64,000 bases of DNA from positions 1-64,000 of the forward strand of contig JAVXUO010001609.1 in assembly GCA_033065855.1 (NCBI GenBank). Direction: 5' to 3'. The notes below the pieces were generated by a model that was not told the DNA's origin, ran no database searches, and saw only the letters and a list, made by a program, of their open reading frames with translations. The translations under genes were made by a program, and so were the position numbers. This DNA is from Escallonia rubra (Eukaryota; Streptophyta; Magnoliopsida; Escalloniales; Escalloniaceae). Of the stretch, positions 9,860 through 21,060 are shown one piece after another (position 1 is the first letter of the stretch; the number at the start of each line of letters is the position of its first letter).

Positions 9860-11368
9860 GCAGCCCATTGCAGTCTTTAAGATGATGGCCAAGAGCTTGA
9901 TGGTAAGGGTAGTAGTTGGGTCTGGCCTTTTACGCGTCCGTGATGTTGATCCGCATTGGTGGCAGTTGGAAGTTGTTGTCATTTGCCACCCATTCCACCA
10001 AGAGTTCTTTCACTGTATTCAAATCACATGGATAGTCGGGGGCAATCTCTCGTTGTCTTCGCTTGTCGGAGCGTGGGTCCCTGTCTTGGAACTGACTCTT
10101 GAAGCCAGTGTAGCTGTTGCTGGTGTTGGTGTTTGTGTTGCTCTGAGTTCCAGATGTGTCTCCTGAGGCCAGCAGTGCATTTTACGGGTGAGGCTTCCAT
10201 GGCTTGACAAGGCCGACCGACTCGTAAGTACGGCGGGCATTTTCCTTGAGGTGTCCCCATGACCTCAACTGCAGGTTCTCGATATGCACCCGGTAGATGT
10301 CACTCATGTTTTTTATGCAGATGGGAACCAAAGTCTCATCCTTACTAAAATCTGTACACTCGAGACATTTGAGGTGAAAACAGTGCACATATTTGGTTAG
10401 GTCTTCACTGGAATTCTGGCGGATACCGGCGATATCCACTATGGTTACCATTTCGGCTTCGTAGTGGAATTTATCCAAGAAGAGTTTGACCATTTCACTC
10501 CAAGAATAGAGAGTCCCCGCGGGGATCTGGTGATACCAAGTGTATGCCAAGCCAGTGAGGGACTTGTGAAACTCCCGCAACTTTAAACTATCGCCTGGGC
10601 CATATTGCTCCAATGAGCCAGCGAATCTTGTTTAGTGCTCACGGGAGTTGCCCTCACGTCCGTTAAAGAGCACAAATGTGGGTTGCTTGTATTTGAGCGG
10701 GTACGGTATGATGGCGATGTCGTTGGCATATGGTGCGTGGCCTGTCAGTCGGGCTGATGAGTCGGGTGCAGAAGTTTGTGACAGGCAGTGGAGGAGTGCG
10801 TCGAAGTTTGACTTGGAGACATAGTGGGGGGATGGTGCTTCAGGGCCAGCCAAGGGATGATGGCTGGTTGGGGCGCCGCGAGCCCCCGAACGGGGTAACC
10901 TGATGAGCAGGAGTAACATAAGGATGATATATGAAAGGTGCTGGCAATGACAAGTGTATGGGGGCATGGGTGGGTAGGCGAGACATATCCACCACTTGAC
11001 CGGTTGTTTGATGTTGCTCCGTTGGGTAGGGGTTAGGCTCCATCTTAATGGGTTCGTGAGTTTCGGAAGAGCTTCTGGCTGGCACATGTTGAGGTGCAAC
11101 AACAGGGAAGACCTGTTGCAACACTGGCCCAAGGTCTGCTTGCGGTCTGCATGATGGTATCACTAGATGCGGTGTATCAGCTACAGGCGGGGGAAGATTT
11201 CGTGAGTCCTATCACCAAGGGTCTAGACGTTCGAGGCGGCGGTGGTCGCGACACTAGGGCCTGGGCGGCGTCAGAAAACGGCCCAGGTCCTACAGGCTGG
11301 ATCGGTGGCACGATCTGCTGTGACGCCATCGCCTGTATGGATTTTTGCATTTCTATGATGGCGGTCAT
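9860..11368 (-). pseudogene. gag (capsid and nucleocapsid) with frameshifts
   Basis: Gag forms the virus-like particle. The best block is 10182-10613 (LREFHKSLTGLAYTWYHQI, then LFLDKFHYEAEM), the retrotransposon gag domain, preceded in the same frame by IIPYPLKYKQPTFVLFNG at about 10630-10720, with a TAA at 10632-10634 between them. The N-terminal part switches frame at least twice (11177-11368, then 10840-11163, then the frame ending at 10632), so indels have accumulated. Near 9870-9920 a degenerate zinc knuckle keeps GHHLKDC but has lost the leading Cys pair. Confidence 0.8.
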
Positions 11369-11630
11369 AAGAGCGGTCTGCGAGTCTTGTATGTTGGTTA
11401 TAGTGGGCGTAAACTGTTGGATGGCCGCATTGACTGCAACTTGTGCGTCAGGCGCGGTAGTCAGTGGCTAGTCTTGGAGACGCATGGCACTAGTCCTCTC
11501 TTTTTCACCCAAGTGGTCTTCCTCTTGCATGGTATGGATAAGGCCCTGGCTGGTAGCCCTCGTAACTCTTCGTTGCATAGGCATGGTGCCTAAGTGCGGA
11601 AGGTAGACAGACTGCAATACGATGCTCACC

Positions 11631-11648
11631 TCCCCAGTGGAGTCGCCA
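11631..11648 (-). other. primer-binding site
   Basis: On the element strand TGGCGACTCCACTGGGGA begins three bases after the 5' LTR. It starts with TGG, as required for pairing with a tRNA CCA end. TGGCGACTC-type sites are usual in Tat-lineage elements (often assigned to tRNA-Arg); I have not aligned it to a tRNA. Confidence 0.75.
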
Positions 11649-11999
11649 AAATGATGCCAAGGAAAGTGGGTTCGTACCTACGTGGATGTGCCACAAAGGC
11701 TGCAGTCCGAGTCAGCTTCCAAGTATGCAAAGTGAGAGACAGTGAGGGCGGAGTAAAGGCAGAGAGCAAGGCTCCCCAGACAGACCGTGAGGGCTGGCAG
11801 TGCTACGCAAACAAGGCGGCGACAAACAGGGCCGGCAGTCGACAATCCAAGCTAAGGTCCAAGTCAGGGGTGCAGCGTCAGGGGGTCCGATGTCAGAAGT
11901 CCAAATGTGTTTCTCTCTCTAGAATTCCAAAGAGAATGGGTTTTTAGAGAGAGAAAGTGAAAAATGTCAAATGAGATAGAAGTCCCTCAAATGAGTTCA

Positions 12000-12009
12000 C
12001 TATTTATAG
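12000..12009 (-). promoter_or_regulatory. LTR TATA box
   Basis: CTATAAATAG on the minus strand, about 350 bp before the PBS, is a canonical plant TATA box in the expected U3/R position. Confidence 0.75.
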
Positions 12010-12464
12010 GCAAAAGTATGCATACGTCATCAGTGTGTCATCAGCAGACGTGTGTCATCCCCTGGGAATGACACGTCACCAGGGGGTCCACAAATATCAA
12101 TTTTATGTCGAACTGTCGGTTCTCAAATTTACGCTGCCCTGCCCGCGCAGCATCTCTCTACCTGTCTGAGAAGACTGACCACACAGGACGGCATGATCAG
12201 AGTAAGCCTGTTGCCGCAGCCACCGGTCCAAGTCCTTACTGAATCCCACAAGGTGCGTCAAGAGATGCGTAGAGAACCTGACAGCGGTGAGGGTTACCCT
12301 TGTAGCCAACTGCCAGGCAAACTAGGCGCCATGCTCTCCAAAGACCTGCTCCCGTCCCGGAGTGACCCGGGGGTCATCGTCCTGGGGGCACCGACGATCA
12401 CCGGTAACATGAGCGGACATGGTCTCAGTTCAGTGCCTAGTGTCACGCAAGTCACCCCAGGCGA

Positions 12465-13320
12465 CGATGGCTTTGTGGTAACGAGCCAATCCCGCTGTAG
12501 AGGGTCCTCGTGCCGGAGCACTACGAGCGGAGCCCCCCGAAATGAAGACGGCGATAGCTTTGTGGTAACGAGCCTATCCCGTGGTGGCGATGGCTTTGTG
12601 GTAACGAGCCCATCCCGCTACGGAGGGTCCCCGTGCCGGAGCACTACGAGCGGAGCCCCCCCCGGAATAAAGACGGCGATAGCTTTGTGCTAACGAGCCT
12701 ATCCCACGGTGGTGATGGCTTTGTGGTAACGAGCCCATCCCACTGCGGAGGGTCCTCGTGCCGGAGCATTACGAGCGGAGCCCCCCGGAATGATGACGGC
12801 GATAGATTTGTGGTAACTAGCCTATCCTGCAGCGGCGATGGCTTTATGGTAACGAGCCCATCCCGTTGCGGAGGGTTCTCATACCAGAACACTACGAGCG
12901 GAGCCCCTTGGAATGATGACGGTGATAGCTTTATGGTAACAAGCCTAACTCGCGGCGGCGATGGCTTTGTGGTAACGAGCCCATCCCGTTGCGGAGGGTC
13001 CTCGTGCCGGAGCACTACGAGCGGAGCCCCCCGGAATGAAGACGGCGATAGCTTTGTGGTAACGAGCCTATCCCGCGGCGACGATGGCTTTGTGGTAACG
13101 AGCCCATCCCACTGCGGAGGGTCCTCGTGCCGGAGCACTACGAGCGTACCCCCTCGGAATGATGACGACAATAGCTTTGTGGTAACGAGCCTATCCCGCG
13201 GTGGCGATGGCTTTGTGGTAACGAGCCTATCCCGCGGTGGCGATGGCTTTGTGGTAACGAGCCCATCCCACTGCGGAGGGTCCTCGTGCCGGAGCACTAC
13301 GAGCGGAGCCCCCCGGAATG
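12465..13320. repeat. tandem array in U3, 123-bp unit
   Basis: GATGGCTTTGTGGTAACGAG recurs at 12465, 12589, 12714, 12837, 12960, 13083 and 13206 (12837 carries one change), then after only 36 bp at 13242. Most units are 123 bp, and each unit itself contains two related half-repeats. Because 123 is divisible by three, both strands stay open for more than 230 codons, which is a repeat artefact rather than evidence of a protein. Confidence 0.9.
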
Positions 13321-13609
13321 ATGTAATATGATTGTGGTGCATGGGCTCGCGAGACAATACCTGGTGCCGGGGGCACATGATGGAAGTGGCGCGGCGTACG
13401 GGCACGGCGGAATGTTAGAGAGCGTGCGGGTGATGGTCGTCACGGAGACGGTGCCCAGACAATAGTGCGCAGCCGTGAGTGACTGTCGTCATGGCGACGG
13501 TACGTGGGTGACAACGAGCGTCGTGCGGGCACGTTTGACGGGTGAGCATTGGAGATAGTGCGCTTGAATATGCAAAAGGAGATGCCTACAGCCTCCCCAG
13601 ATAAAAGCA

Positions 13610-13765
13610 GTCGACCCCCCTTTGAAGAAGGTGGCCGACCACTCCTTAAAGAGGGTGGCCAACCCCCATTTGAATGAGGTGGCCTACCCCCCTTTCAAGG
13701 AGGTGGCCAACCCTTCCTTAAAGAGGGTGGCCGACCCCCCTCTTGAGAGAGGTGGCCGAGCTCTC
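13610..13765. repeat. short tandem array in U3
   Basis: About five imperfect copies of a unit near 30 bp built on GAGGTGGCCGACCCCCCTT alternate between TTTGAA and CCTTAAAG versions. It is the second repeat array of the LTR, distal to the promoter. Confidence 0.75.
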
Positions 13766-13985
13766 GAGGCAACGGTGCTCACTTGCATGTTTTTCAAGTG
13801 TTGGTGCAACTGACGTCGCAACTTTGGTGACAAGAATAGGTTTGTCATAAATTGTCGTAAATGTTCGATAAAAGATGCATTTTGACCAGTTGATAGCGTT
13901 GAATAATGAACAGTTCAATGCGCGACGTGTTGCGTAAAATGGGACCCCGGTGGGCCCTTGTGTCCGACCAAGATAGGTCGGGAAC

Positions 13986-13987
<2 letters not shown>

Positions 13988-14033
<46 letters not shown>
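13988..14033. repeat. TA microsatellite
   Basis: About 45 bp of alternating TA immediately outside the 5' LTR. The flank AATATT may include the target-site duplication, which cannot be verified because the other end is missing. Confidence 0.85.
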
Positions 14034-14035
<2 letters not shown>

Positions 14036-14458
14036 ATTCAAATTTGATACGTGTTAGTTGAAGGATGAACTTTGCGATGTTGAAAATCCTATATATATAT
14101 GATGCGCCTTCTTAAACGATGTGCTTGCCTTTGGGTTGTTTGGTTCCCGATTCTCTGTTTTATTGTTATCACCTTGTGTTTTATAATTTATTATTATTTA
14201 TGTTTCGATTCTTTAGGTTTTCTCGACCTGTAAACTTTGCATGTTACTTTAAGTTGAGTTATAGTGTAGGATATGTTCCGCTCTAATTTAATTGTAATGT
14301 GTATTAGTTTATTAGGTTTTTATTACTGTCGACCTTTTGAGATCATGTGTACCGAGTCACGGGAATGTCGTGGCCTATCATTTCTGTAAGTTCTACAACA
14401 CAACAACTGTGTAACCTTTTAAAATTATCCATATTAACAAAAAAAAAGGGTATATATA
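14034..14458. other. no recognisable feature
   Basis: AT-rich sequence with no ORF, repeat or terminus that I can support. Confidence 0.5.
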
Positions 14459-14577
14459 TTGGAACTAAAAACTAATCGCCCCTCTTTTTAGCGCGGAGTG
14501 TGAATGATAAAAGAGGCATCTTATTCAGACCATTATTGTGCGATGTAGACCACTAAATTAGAACCGAAAAGAAGAGT
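14459..14577. repeat. left copy of a 120-bp direct repeat
   Basis: TTGGAACTAAAAACTAATCG and the sequence after it to 14577 recur at 27496-27615 with scattered differences. The right copy starts exactly at the proposed Helitron 3' end. Confidence 0.75.
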
Positions 14578-14597
14578 CTCTTCTCTTCTATGTTACA

Positions 14598-15464
14598 TAG
14601 GGATGGCAATGGGGCGGGTCGGATGCGGATTTGCTAAAATTCGAACCCGCCCCGCTACCCCTGAAATCCCACCCCGCCCCGCACTGGGTTCTGTAACCTT
14701 AATACCACATCCGACCCTAACATACTTTAGAAAATCCATCCCTGCCCCGCCCAAACCCAACAGGTCAGTCAGTCGCGATTCTTCCAATCTTGCTTCCAAT
14801 GGCAGGAGATTCAGTCACGGCTGGTGGCCGGTGGGGAAGCTTGGCAGTAGATCACGGTAGGCCAATATACTCAGATGGCAGCGATCACGGCGGCGACGGC
14901 TTGCTGATGATCGAAAACCATCATCACAGCGGCGACGGCTTGCTGATGAACGACACCGATGGCTTGCTGATGAACGACACCATCGTTGTTGGGTCAGTCG
15001 CCGACAGTGCCTTTATGGCGGTCGCACGTCAGTCGCCGACGGGGGTAGAGAAGAAGGAGGCGCCACGATGGGGAGAGAAGAAGGAGTTGCCGACGGCAGG
15101 AGAGAGGAAGCAGACGGCAGATAAAAATTAGGGTGAAGAACTGAAGCGGCACCAAGTTGTCGGCAGAGAGTGAGAGATGATTGGAAATTAGGGTTGGGGA
15201 ATGGGGATGATAAGGATATGTTATATACATGTGGGATGGACGGCTAGGATTAAAGGGTGAATAGGGTTAGTGTACCGGGGCGGGAGCGGGTCGCGGGGCG
15301 GGTACCGAGGCGGTTTGGACTAAATACCATACCCGCCCCTAACCCGTTGCGGATTTTTAAAAAAAAAATCATACCCGCCCCGTGGCCCGGTCAAAGTAAA
15401 AAAAACCCACTCGTATAGGAGCGGGGCGGGTAACCGCCGGTTACGGGTCTTTTTGCCATCCCTA
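14598..15464. mobile_element. non-autonomous hAT element (867 bp)
   Basis: Perfect 12-bp inverted termini TAGGGATGGCAA / TTGCCATCCCTA are flanked by the 8-bp duplication ATGTTACA (14590-14597 and 15465-15472). This is diagnostic of hAT. Both ends are packed with CGGGGCGGG / CCCGCCCC subterminal motifs, the pattern of a very common plant hAT family. There is no transposase; an ORF at 14790-15131 contains the imperfect triplication GGCTTGCTGATGA and is not convincing as a gene. Confidence 0.92.
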
Positions 15465-15544
15465 ATGTTACATATGCTCCCAAAAAAAAGAAATTTGAGA
15501 AAAAACCTCCAGGGTATATCTATATTTAATTTTATTATTATCTA

Positions 15545-16276
15545 AACTATATATAAAGGAAAATTTTCTTTTGGTGTTCCCAACTCCCGACCTAAAATGG
15601 TGACAAGTGACATTCCAAGAAATTTCTTTAAAAAATGACACAAAATATAAATCTTAAATGGTAAATAACTACCTATGAAGATATTTTTTATTTTCATAAT
15701 TTAAACTTCATTAAGAAAATATAGTTATAATAAATTATAAAGCCCAAACTTGATACTACAAAAATATCATATTGCTAATTTTTATCTTTGCACATGTTTT
15801 GGTTTTAAAATTTTCAAAGTCATTAAAAAATTGTAGTTAAAATTAAATATAAGTTTGATATGATGATAATATTTTGCTAACTTATTTTGCCACATGCATC
15901 ACTAACTTATTTTTCTACAATTCTGTGACAATAAATATGTATACGCGATGCTTGATTTTTTTTAACAAAATTGATATTGTCAACTTTATTTTTGCACATG
16001 TATCGTGTGTGCTACGGTAATTCGTCTATATCTATGTACACAGAGTAGTTCATCAACGTCGATTTTAATAGGTTATCCGCACTTTTACACACCATACCAC
16101 TCATGTCAACTCGTCCATTTTAGTTCATTGCCATATGTTTCAACAAAATTACACACCATGCCACTCATGTCAACTCATTTTTATACACGTACAAAAGTAC
16201 AAGTTGATAACTCACACCTCACATTGCCAATCCTTTTCAATATTACCACCAAAAGAAAATATTTTTATGCTAAAAC

Positions 16277-16309
<33 letters not shown>

Positions 16310-17412
16310 TACTGGCTTGTTGAACAACTTACACCTCACATCACACGTGCCGCTTCACTTTTCTTTCCACTCTCAGAATTTTCCTCTTTCGCAAGTAACC
16401 TTCTTCTTTCCAAACACAGGTGATTTCATCCCTTTCCTTAACAGTTTAATTTCTTTTCTTTTCAAGAAATTTGTTATAAATTTGTGATGTTTACTTTGTC
16501 CAGTTTTAGTTCATTATTATTTAGGTTCAATTTTTAATTACGCTCAAAATCAAAAAATCTGTTATAAACTTTTTTGTTAATAGTGGAATCCCCTAATCTT
16601 CGATTAATCTACATTTTGGTTTATGAGGTATGTGTTAAACCTTAATCTTCTTGATCTTTGTTCTTTTTTTTTCCAGGCAATTTACATCCCAGATCATTTT
16701 TTCTTAACTCATGATTTAAATTCTTCGTTCTAATTTTCAAGTTTTTGTGTTATGTATTTTTAGGAATCTTGTATTATTCATTTATGCTTTAATTTATCCT
16801 TATCCACGCAATTAGCCATCAAAGCCTTCATATTTGGGTTTGTTTGTTTTTTCTATTATTTTTGTATGTTTTTCTTTGTTGAAAGCATTAGGTGAAATAT
16901 GTTTAATTTTTTTGTTTTTTGTTTTATGCAGAAGGAGGAACCTATTCTCGGGTAAATCTTTGTGAATTACTTTGTAATATGTTGCCTTTTGTTATCGTAT
17001 TTTAGCCTATGCAATAGCTACAATTTAGTAGTTTGTGTTTTGTATTTGTTATATTACTTTGAGTTTAATTGGGTTCTCTTCTGCCGTCACATATCAGCCT
17101 AAGTTTTTGACACCTAATCTATCGACTCTGGGTATCAAACGTACTGATTTAGTGATGCACAACGACATATCTGTTTCGACTTTGTAATCTTTTTTGTCGA
17201 GTTTCTAACTATGTGTATTTTTCAGGTAACTTAAAACCATAATATTTATCCCGTCCTATGTTGATTGTAATATATTATGATCATTGATTCTAGCCAAAAC
17301 AAGATACAATTATCTTATTCTCTTACAGTGTTACCTACACCCTTTACAAAATGCTGTAGAATTATATGACAACAAAATATCATATGGCTTGATTTTTTTC
17401 CTACTAATTACA
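15545..17412. other. AT-rich noncoding DNA in the Helitron-like region
   Basis: No gene is supported. The segment 16790-17000 (containing ATTAGCCATCAAAGCCTTCA and an AGGAGG..CTCGGGTAAA..TTACTTT stretch) is a divergent relative of the repeats at 24100-24230 and 25030-25210. A TA/CA microsatellite lies at 16278-16310. Confidence 0.5.
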
Positions 17413-20319
17413 TGTCACACCCCCTGGAAGGGGCGCAATGCTAAGCAGGCTGGTTAACACATATACCTCAAGGATAAACAAAGCTTTACTACAAAACCTC
17501 AAAAGAAACAGCAGAAGTATGTTTAAACATTACAGTCGTCCATAAGTGGAAAGACTGAACATAACATTATATTACAGACCACTCTTCTATACAAGTACTA
17601 CACTCCAAAATAAAAGAAGACCAACTAAAACGTTGCTCACCCAACGTAATACTCTTGAGTCTCCCCGAGGTAATCCTCTTCGTTCCTTGGCAAATACTCC
17701 GACTCCGAACCTAGAAAAAAAGTATCGGGAATGGGTCAGCCTAATGGCTCAGTAGGGTATCCGGTGCTTTTAAGTCCAAACATGACTTGATCATATTATG
17801 TATAGTTAGTATGAACATGCAAGTCACTTGAACAAATGATACCTACATACTTAAGAATAATTTAACATATCGAGTAACACATGCAAGCATCTGCTCACAC
17901 TTGCCTTCAAAAGAAACGAGAATAGCATATCGAGCAAGATTTGAAATCTTGTAGAACATAAACGAGAATGACAAGCAAGACCTAAATATTAACTTGATCT
18001 CACCAAGAATAACCAAACAGTACAAAAAAAGTTCAGACAAATATAAGCAAAGTACGAGAATATCAATATGCAAATATGCCCCTCATGCACGAGCCAACCT
18101 TCTCTGAGTGCGAGAGACTTTTCGTATCGCAACCAACTGATGTAGCGGGTTCGATAGAAGAAGTCCAACGTCATCACAGGCACGCCAATAATTCTTTTCG
18201 AGAAGTAGTACGCATAGCTAGTGCGTACTATCAAGACATGAACGAGAACGAGAGCCCTGGCCGGATAACTTTCAACCCCGTCAAATAACACCCCCAACTC
18301 TCTTTTTTCCTTTTCCTTCACGTGATATGCATAATCATGTACAGATGTCAACATGAATGTCATCAAGTACCTCAAAAGAGGTTTAATCCCCTGTCGAGTC
18401 ATATTTACCGTATTATCGACAGTACATGCCAAACATGTAACCTAATCTCTAATGCACAAACTAATTCGGTGATCAAGCAAGAAATTATTTGAGGTTCTTC
18501 CTTAAATACTCTACTCCTATGTATACTTAAATTATTATGTAGACATTTGAGTGTCCATTTAAGACATGAAATTTGCCTAGTTATTCACCATTAAGCCCAA
18601 CGCGAAGGAACTACTAGTTTAGGTTACCTTATCTGCCCAGTATTTCAAATGTGGCAGGAGTAGTCTGTACTCCGAAAATCATAAAAATTTAATTACAAGG
18701 CTTCTACAGTAAAACTATATATTTCTGAAAACTAGACTTAAATATATACATCCCAGTATTTTACTTGACATGAAAATATTATTTTAGGGTCATATTAAGC
18801 CCTTCCAAAGACAAACTTCAGAATCTGCCCAACAACAGTTCCACAAGATAGGTTCCAAGACACGAATTATAAACCATAGCAATAGTACTTAAAATAATCT
18901 GAAATTTGGTATGTATACTCTACACATGTATTAGTATAACATATAAAATAATCAGGTCCATATATCAACTAAAAGTATATCTTTCTAAGCTCCAAAATTA
19001 CTCTAATTCCATGACTGTACAGTTTCACAGAACAGGTTTCAAGACACGAATTTTAAACCATAGTAATAGTGCTTGAAATAATCTGAAATTTGGTGTGTAT
19101 ACTCTAAACATGTAGTAGTACAACATATAAAATAACCAAACCCATATCTCAACTAAAACCATATATTTCTAGGCACCAAAGTTATTTCTTTTCATGACTG
19201 TTTTGCAGGTTTTGAACATATCTCTCTCTTAAGACCATTACAAGCAAGTTTATAAGTATTTCACTACTCATAATACTTCTCTAACATGCTTTAAAACCTA
19301 AAAGAACAAGATAACCTACCTTAAAGAATTTTGTTTAGGTCAAGCCAATTGAAGATAGTTGAGTCAAATCTCTCTCCTTTGTTCTTCCTTTTCTTCTTCT
19401 CTTCTTCTCTTCCTCCCTTTCTCTCCTTTCTTTTCTTTCTCCTTATTTCTCTCTTCTCCTTCTTCTTTCTTCTCTTTGTTTTATTTTAACCGAAACTTGA
19501 GGAGTGTTTGGTAACACTTTTTTTTCAATTTAAAAAGTGGCTTTTTAAATTGTAGAGTAAAAAAAAAGAGGAAAAAGCTCTTTTTGTTTTCACTTAATTT
19601 TTTTTTTGAGACCTCCACCACAACTCACCCACCGCCGGCAGCCACCGACAGCCACCTCCGGCAGCCACCGCCGCTAGACAGCCACCTCCAGCCGTTGGAA
19701 ACCACCACCGGGCTGCAGCCACCTCCGGCCGCCGGTAGCCACTGCTGGCGACTGCAGCGACAACCAGCCACCACCGCCGGCCACCACCACCGTCGACCAC
19801 CGCCACCGTAAACCACCACAAAAAAGTCAAAATAAAAGGGTTACCAAAAATCCAAAAAAAAAACAAAAAAAAAAGGTTATCAAACACCCACTTGTTTTTG
19901 TAAAAAAAAAATTAAACTGCTCTTTAAAAACTGAAAACAAAACAGACCCTTGGTCTTGCACCTCCACCTTCTCTTTTGTTTCTAAGTTATCCACTTAACT
20001 TCTCTTTCCATTTTTTTATTCTTTCCTTTGATTACTCACCACCAAACATAGGTGGCACACCAAAATGCTATTAATCCCACACCCCTTCACGTGACCCCTT
20101 ATAGCTAACTTAGGGTATTTTAAAATTGACCCCAAAGTTTTGCATAGTTACTTTTTAACCCCCAAAGTTTTACATAATTATATTTTGGGCCCACAACTTA
20201 ATTTCGATATTTATTTTATGTATACAAATATTAAAACACGATTACATTATCTCGATCAAATTTAAATATGTTTAAACTTAATAAAATGATTAGTAGCTAA
20301 TTAATATCGGGGTCTCACA
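17413..20319 (-). mobile_element. solo LTR of a gypsy-type element (2.9 kb)
   Basis: On the minus strand it starts TGTGAGACCCCG and ends GGGGGTGTGACA, with TG..CA termini. The flanking pentamers are TTACA and TTACC (one mismatch). No PBS or polypurine tract adjoins either side and no internal coding region exists, so it is a solo LTR formed by recombination. Minus-strand ORFs inside (for example 17989-18432) show no known domain. A GC-rich-core element (19500-19945) is inserted in it. Confidence 0.75.
19500..19945. mobile_element. small AT-ended element with CCGCCGG core, copy 1
   Basis: The left part contains GTGTTTGGTAACAC and long T/A runs. The core (19617-19815) is a GC-rich minisatellite of CCACCTCCGGC-type units, and the right end holds GGTTATCAAACACCCACTTG and AAACTGCTCTTTAAAAACTG. 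The same layout and nearly the same right end recur at 42190-42935. No transposase is present, and I cannot name the family. Confidence 0.65.
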
Positions 20320-21060
20320 TTACCAATAACCTTGATGGTGTCAAATAATTAATGTCCAACCCCCCTATCATTTTCATCTACTCAAACTCTAATTACGACA
20401 ACCATCCATGAGCATCCTTCACACCAACCAGATTGAACCACCATAATCTACAAACTCATCACATTAGGGGGTCCCCGTTTAAGATAAATAACAACCATGG
20501 TTGCCATGGCATCTAGTCGGTTCTTCGGCCCATCACATCACCATCACCAGAGGAATAACTGTACAAATCTCGTGCCGGCAATGTGGGTATTGCACTAATA
20601 TTTAGGATCGTGAAATTTAAAATTTTAGTTCATGTACTATTTCAAAGAAACCTTAATCATGTAATGACGACGATGTTTGTTTCTTAAAAAACAAAAACAG
20701 AATAATTTAAAATTAGAAAACATGTTTTGTTTGAGAAACTATCTCCACTAAATATGATATGTCAGGATAAGTGGGATTTAGTCTAAGGAATGTGATAATT
20801 ATAAGAGATAATATCACTTATATCCCTCAATTTATGGGTAAATTACATCCGAGGACACATGTTTGCGTTTATATTAGTTATGCCCGTTGACCACATGGAA
20901 TTCGAACGGTGTTAAATTTTTGTATAAAATTACATAAATGTCCTCTACAACAAACAAACCACTCCTCCTCTCTTCACCTTCTCTCTCTTCCCATTCTCTT
21001 TTTTAGCCCTTCTCAAACCCATCGAACTACCATTGTCATTCACATTCTATCACCCTCTCA

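Larger units (their letters stand above)
1..13986 (-). mobile_element. Ty3/gypsy (Tat-like) LTR retrotransposon with antisense PMD gene
   Basis: Read on the minus strand the order is 5' LTR (11652-13986), PBS, gag, protease, RT-RNase H, a second RNase H, integrase, a long 3' region and a 3' LTR of which only 167 bp are in the window. The gag-PR-RT-RH-aRH-INT order and the extra RNase H are known hallmarks of the Tat (Ogre/Retand) lineage. The two LTR copies of the U3 tip (1-167 and 13820-13986) differ at roughly one site in ten, so the insertion is old. Pol is full of in-frame stops and gag also has frameshifts, so the copy is dead. A plus-strand gene occupies about 0.6-4.5 kb, between integrase and the 3' LTR. 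The left end lies outside the window, so the target-site duplication cannot be checked. Confidence 0.9.
11652..13986 (-). repeat. 5' LTR of the Tat element (2335 bp)
   Basis: On the element strand it runs from TGTTCCCGACC (13986) to ..TTGGCATCA (11652), ending right before the PBS. U3 is very long because it holds two tandem arrays (12465-13320 and 13610-13765). The TATA box at 12000-12009 puts the transcription start near 11970, leaving an R-U5 of about 320 bp. Confidence 0.88.

Noticed and set aside
4966..11368. Endogenous pararetrovirus (caulimovirid)
   Set aside because: LTRs, PBS, a DDE integrase and no movement protein identify a Ty3/gypsy retrotransposon.
12633..13405. Long ORFs on both strands over the 123-bp repeats (232 and 253 codons)
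   Set aside because: Openness follows from a repeat period divisible by three; same-length ORFs on both strands and no domain.
14790..15131. 113-codon ORF inside the hAT element at 14598
   Set aside because: Short imperfect repeats and no domain; the element is a typical non-autonomous hAT.
16005..16487. 160-codon plus-strand ORF
   Set aside because: AT-rich with a TA/CA microsatellite inside; no domain.
17989..18432. 147-codon minus-strand ORF in the solo LTR
   Set aside because: No recognisable domain and located in LTR sequence, where coding capacity is not expected.
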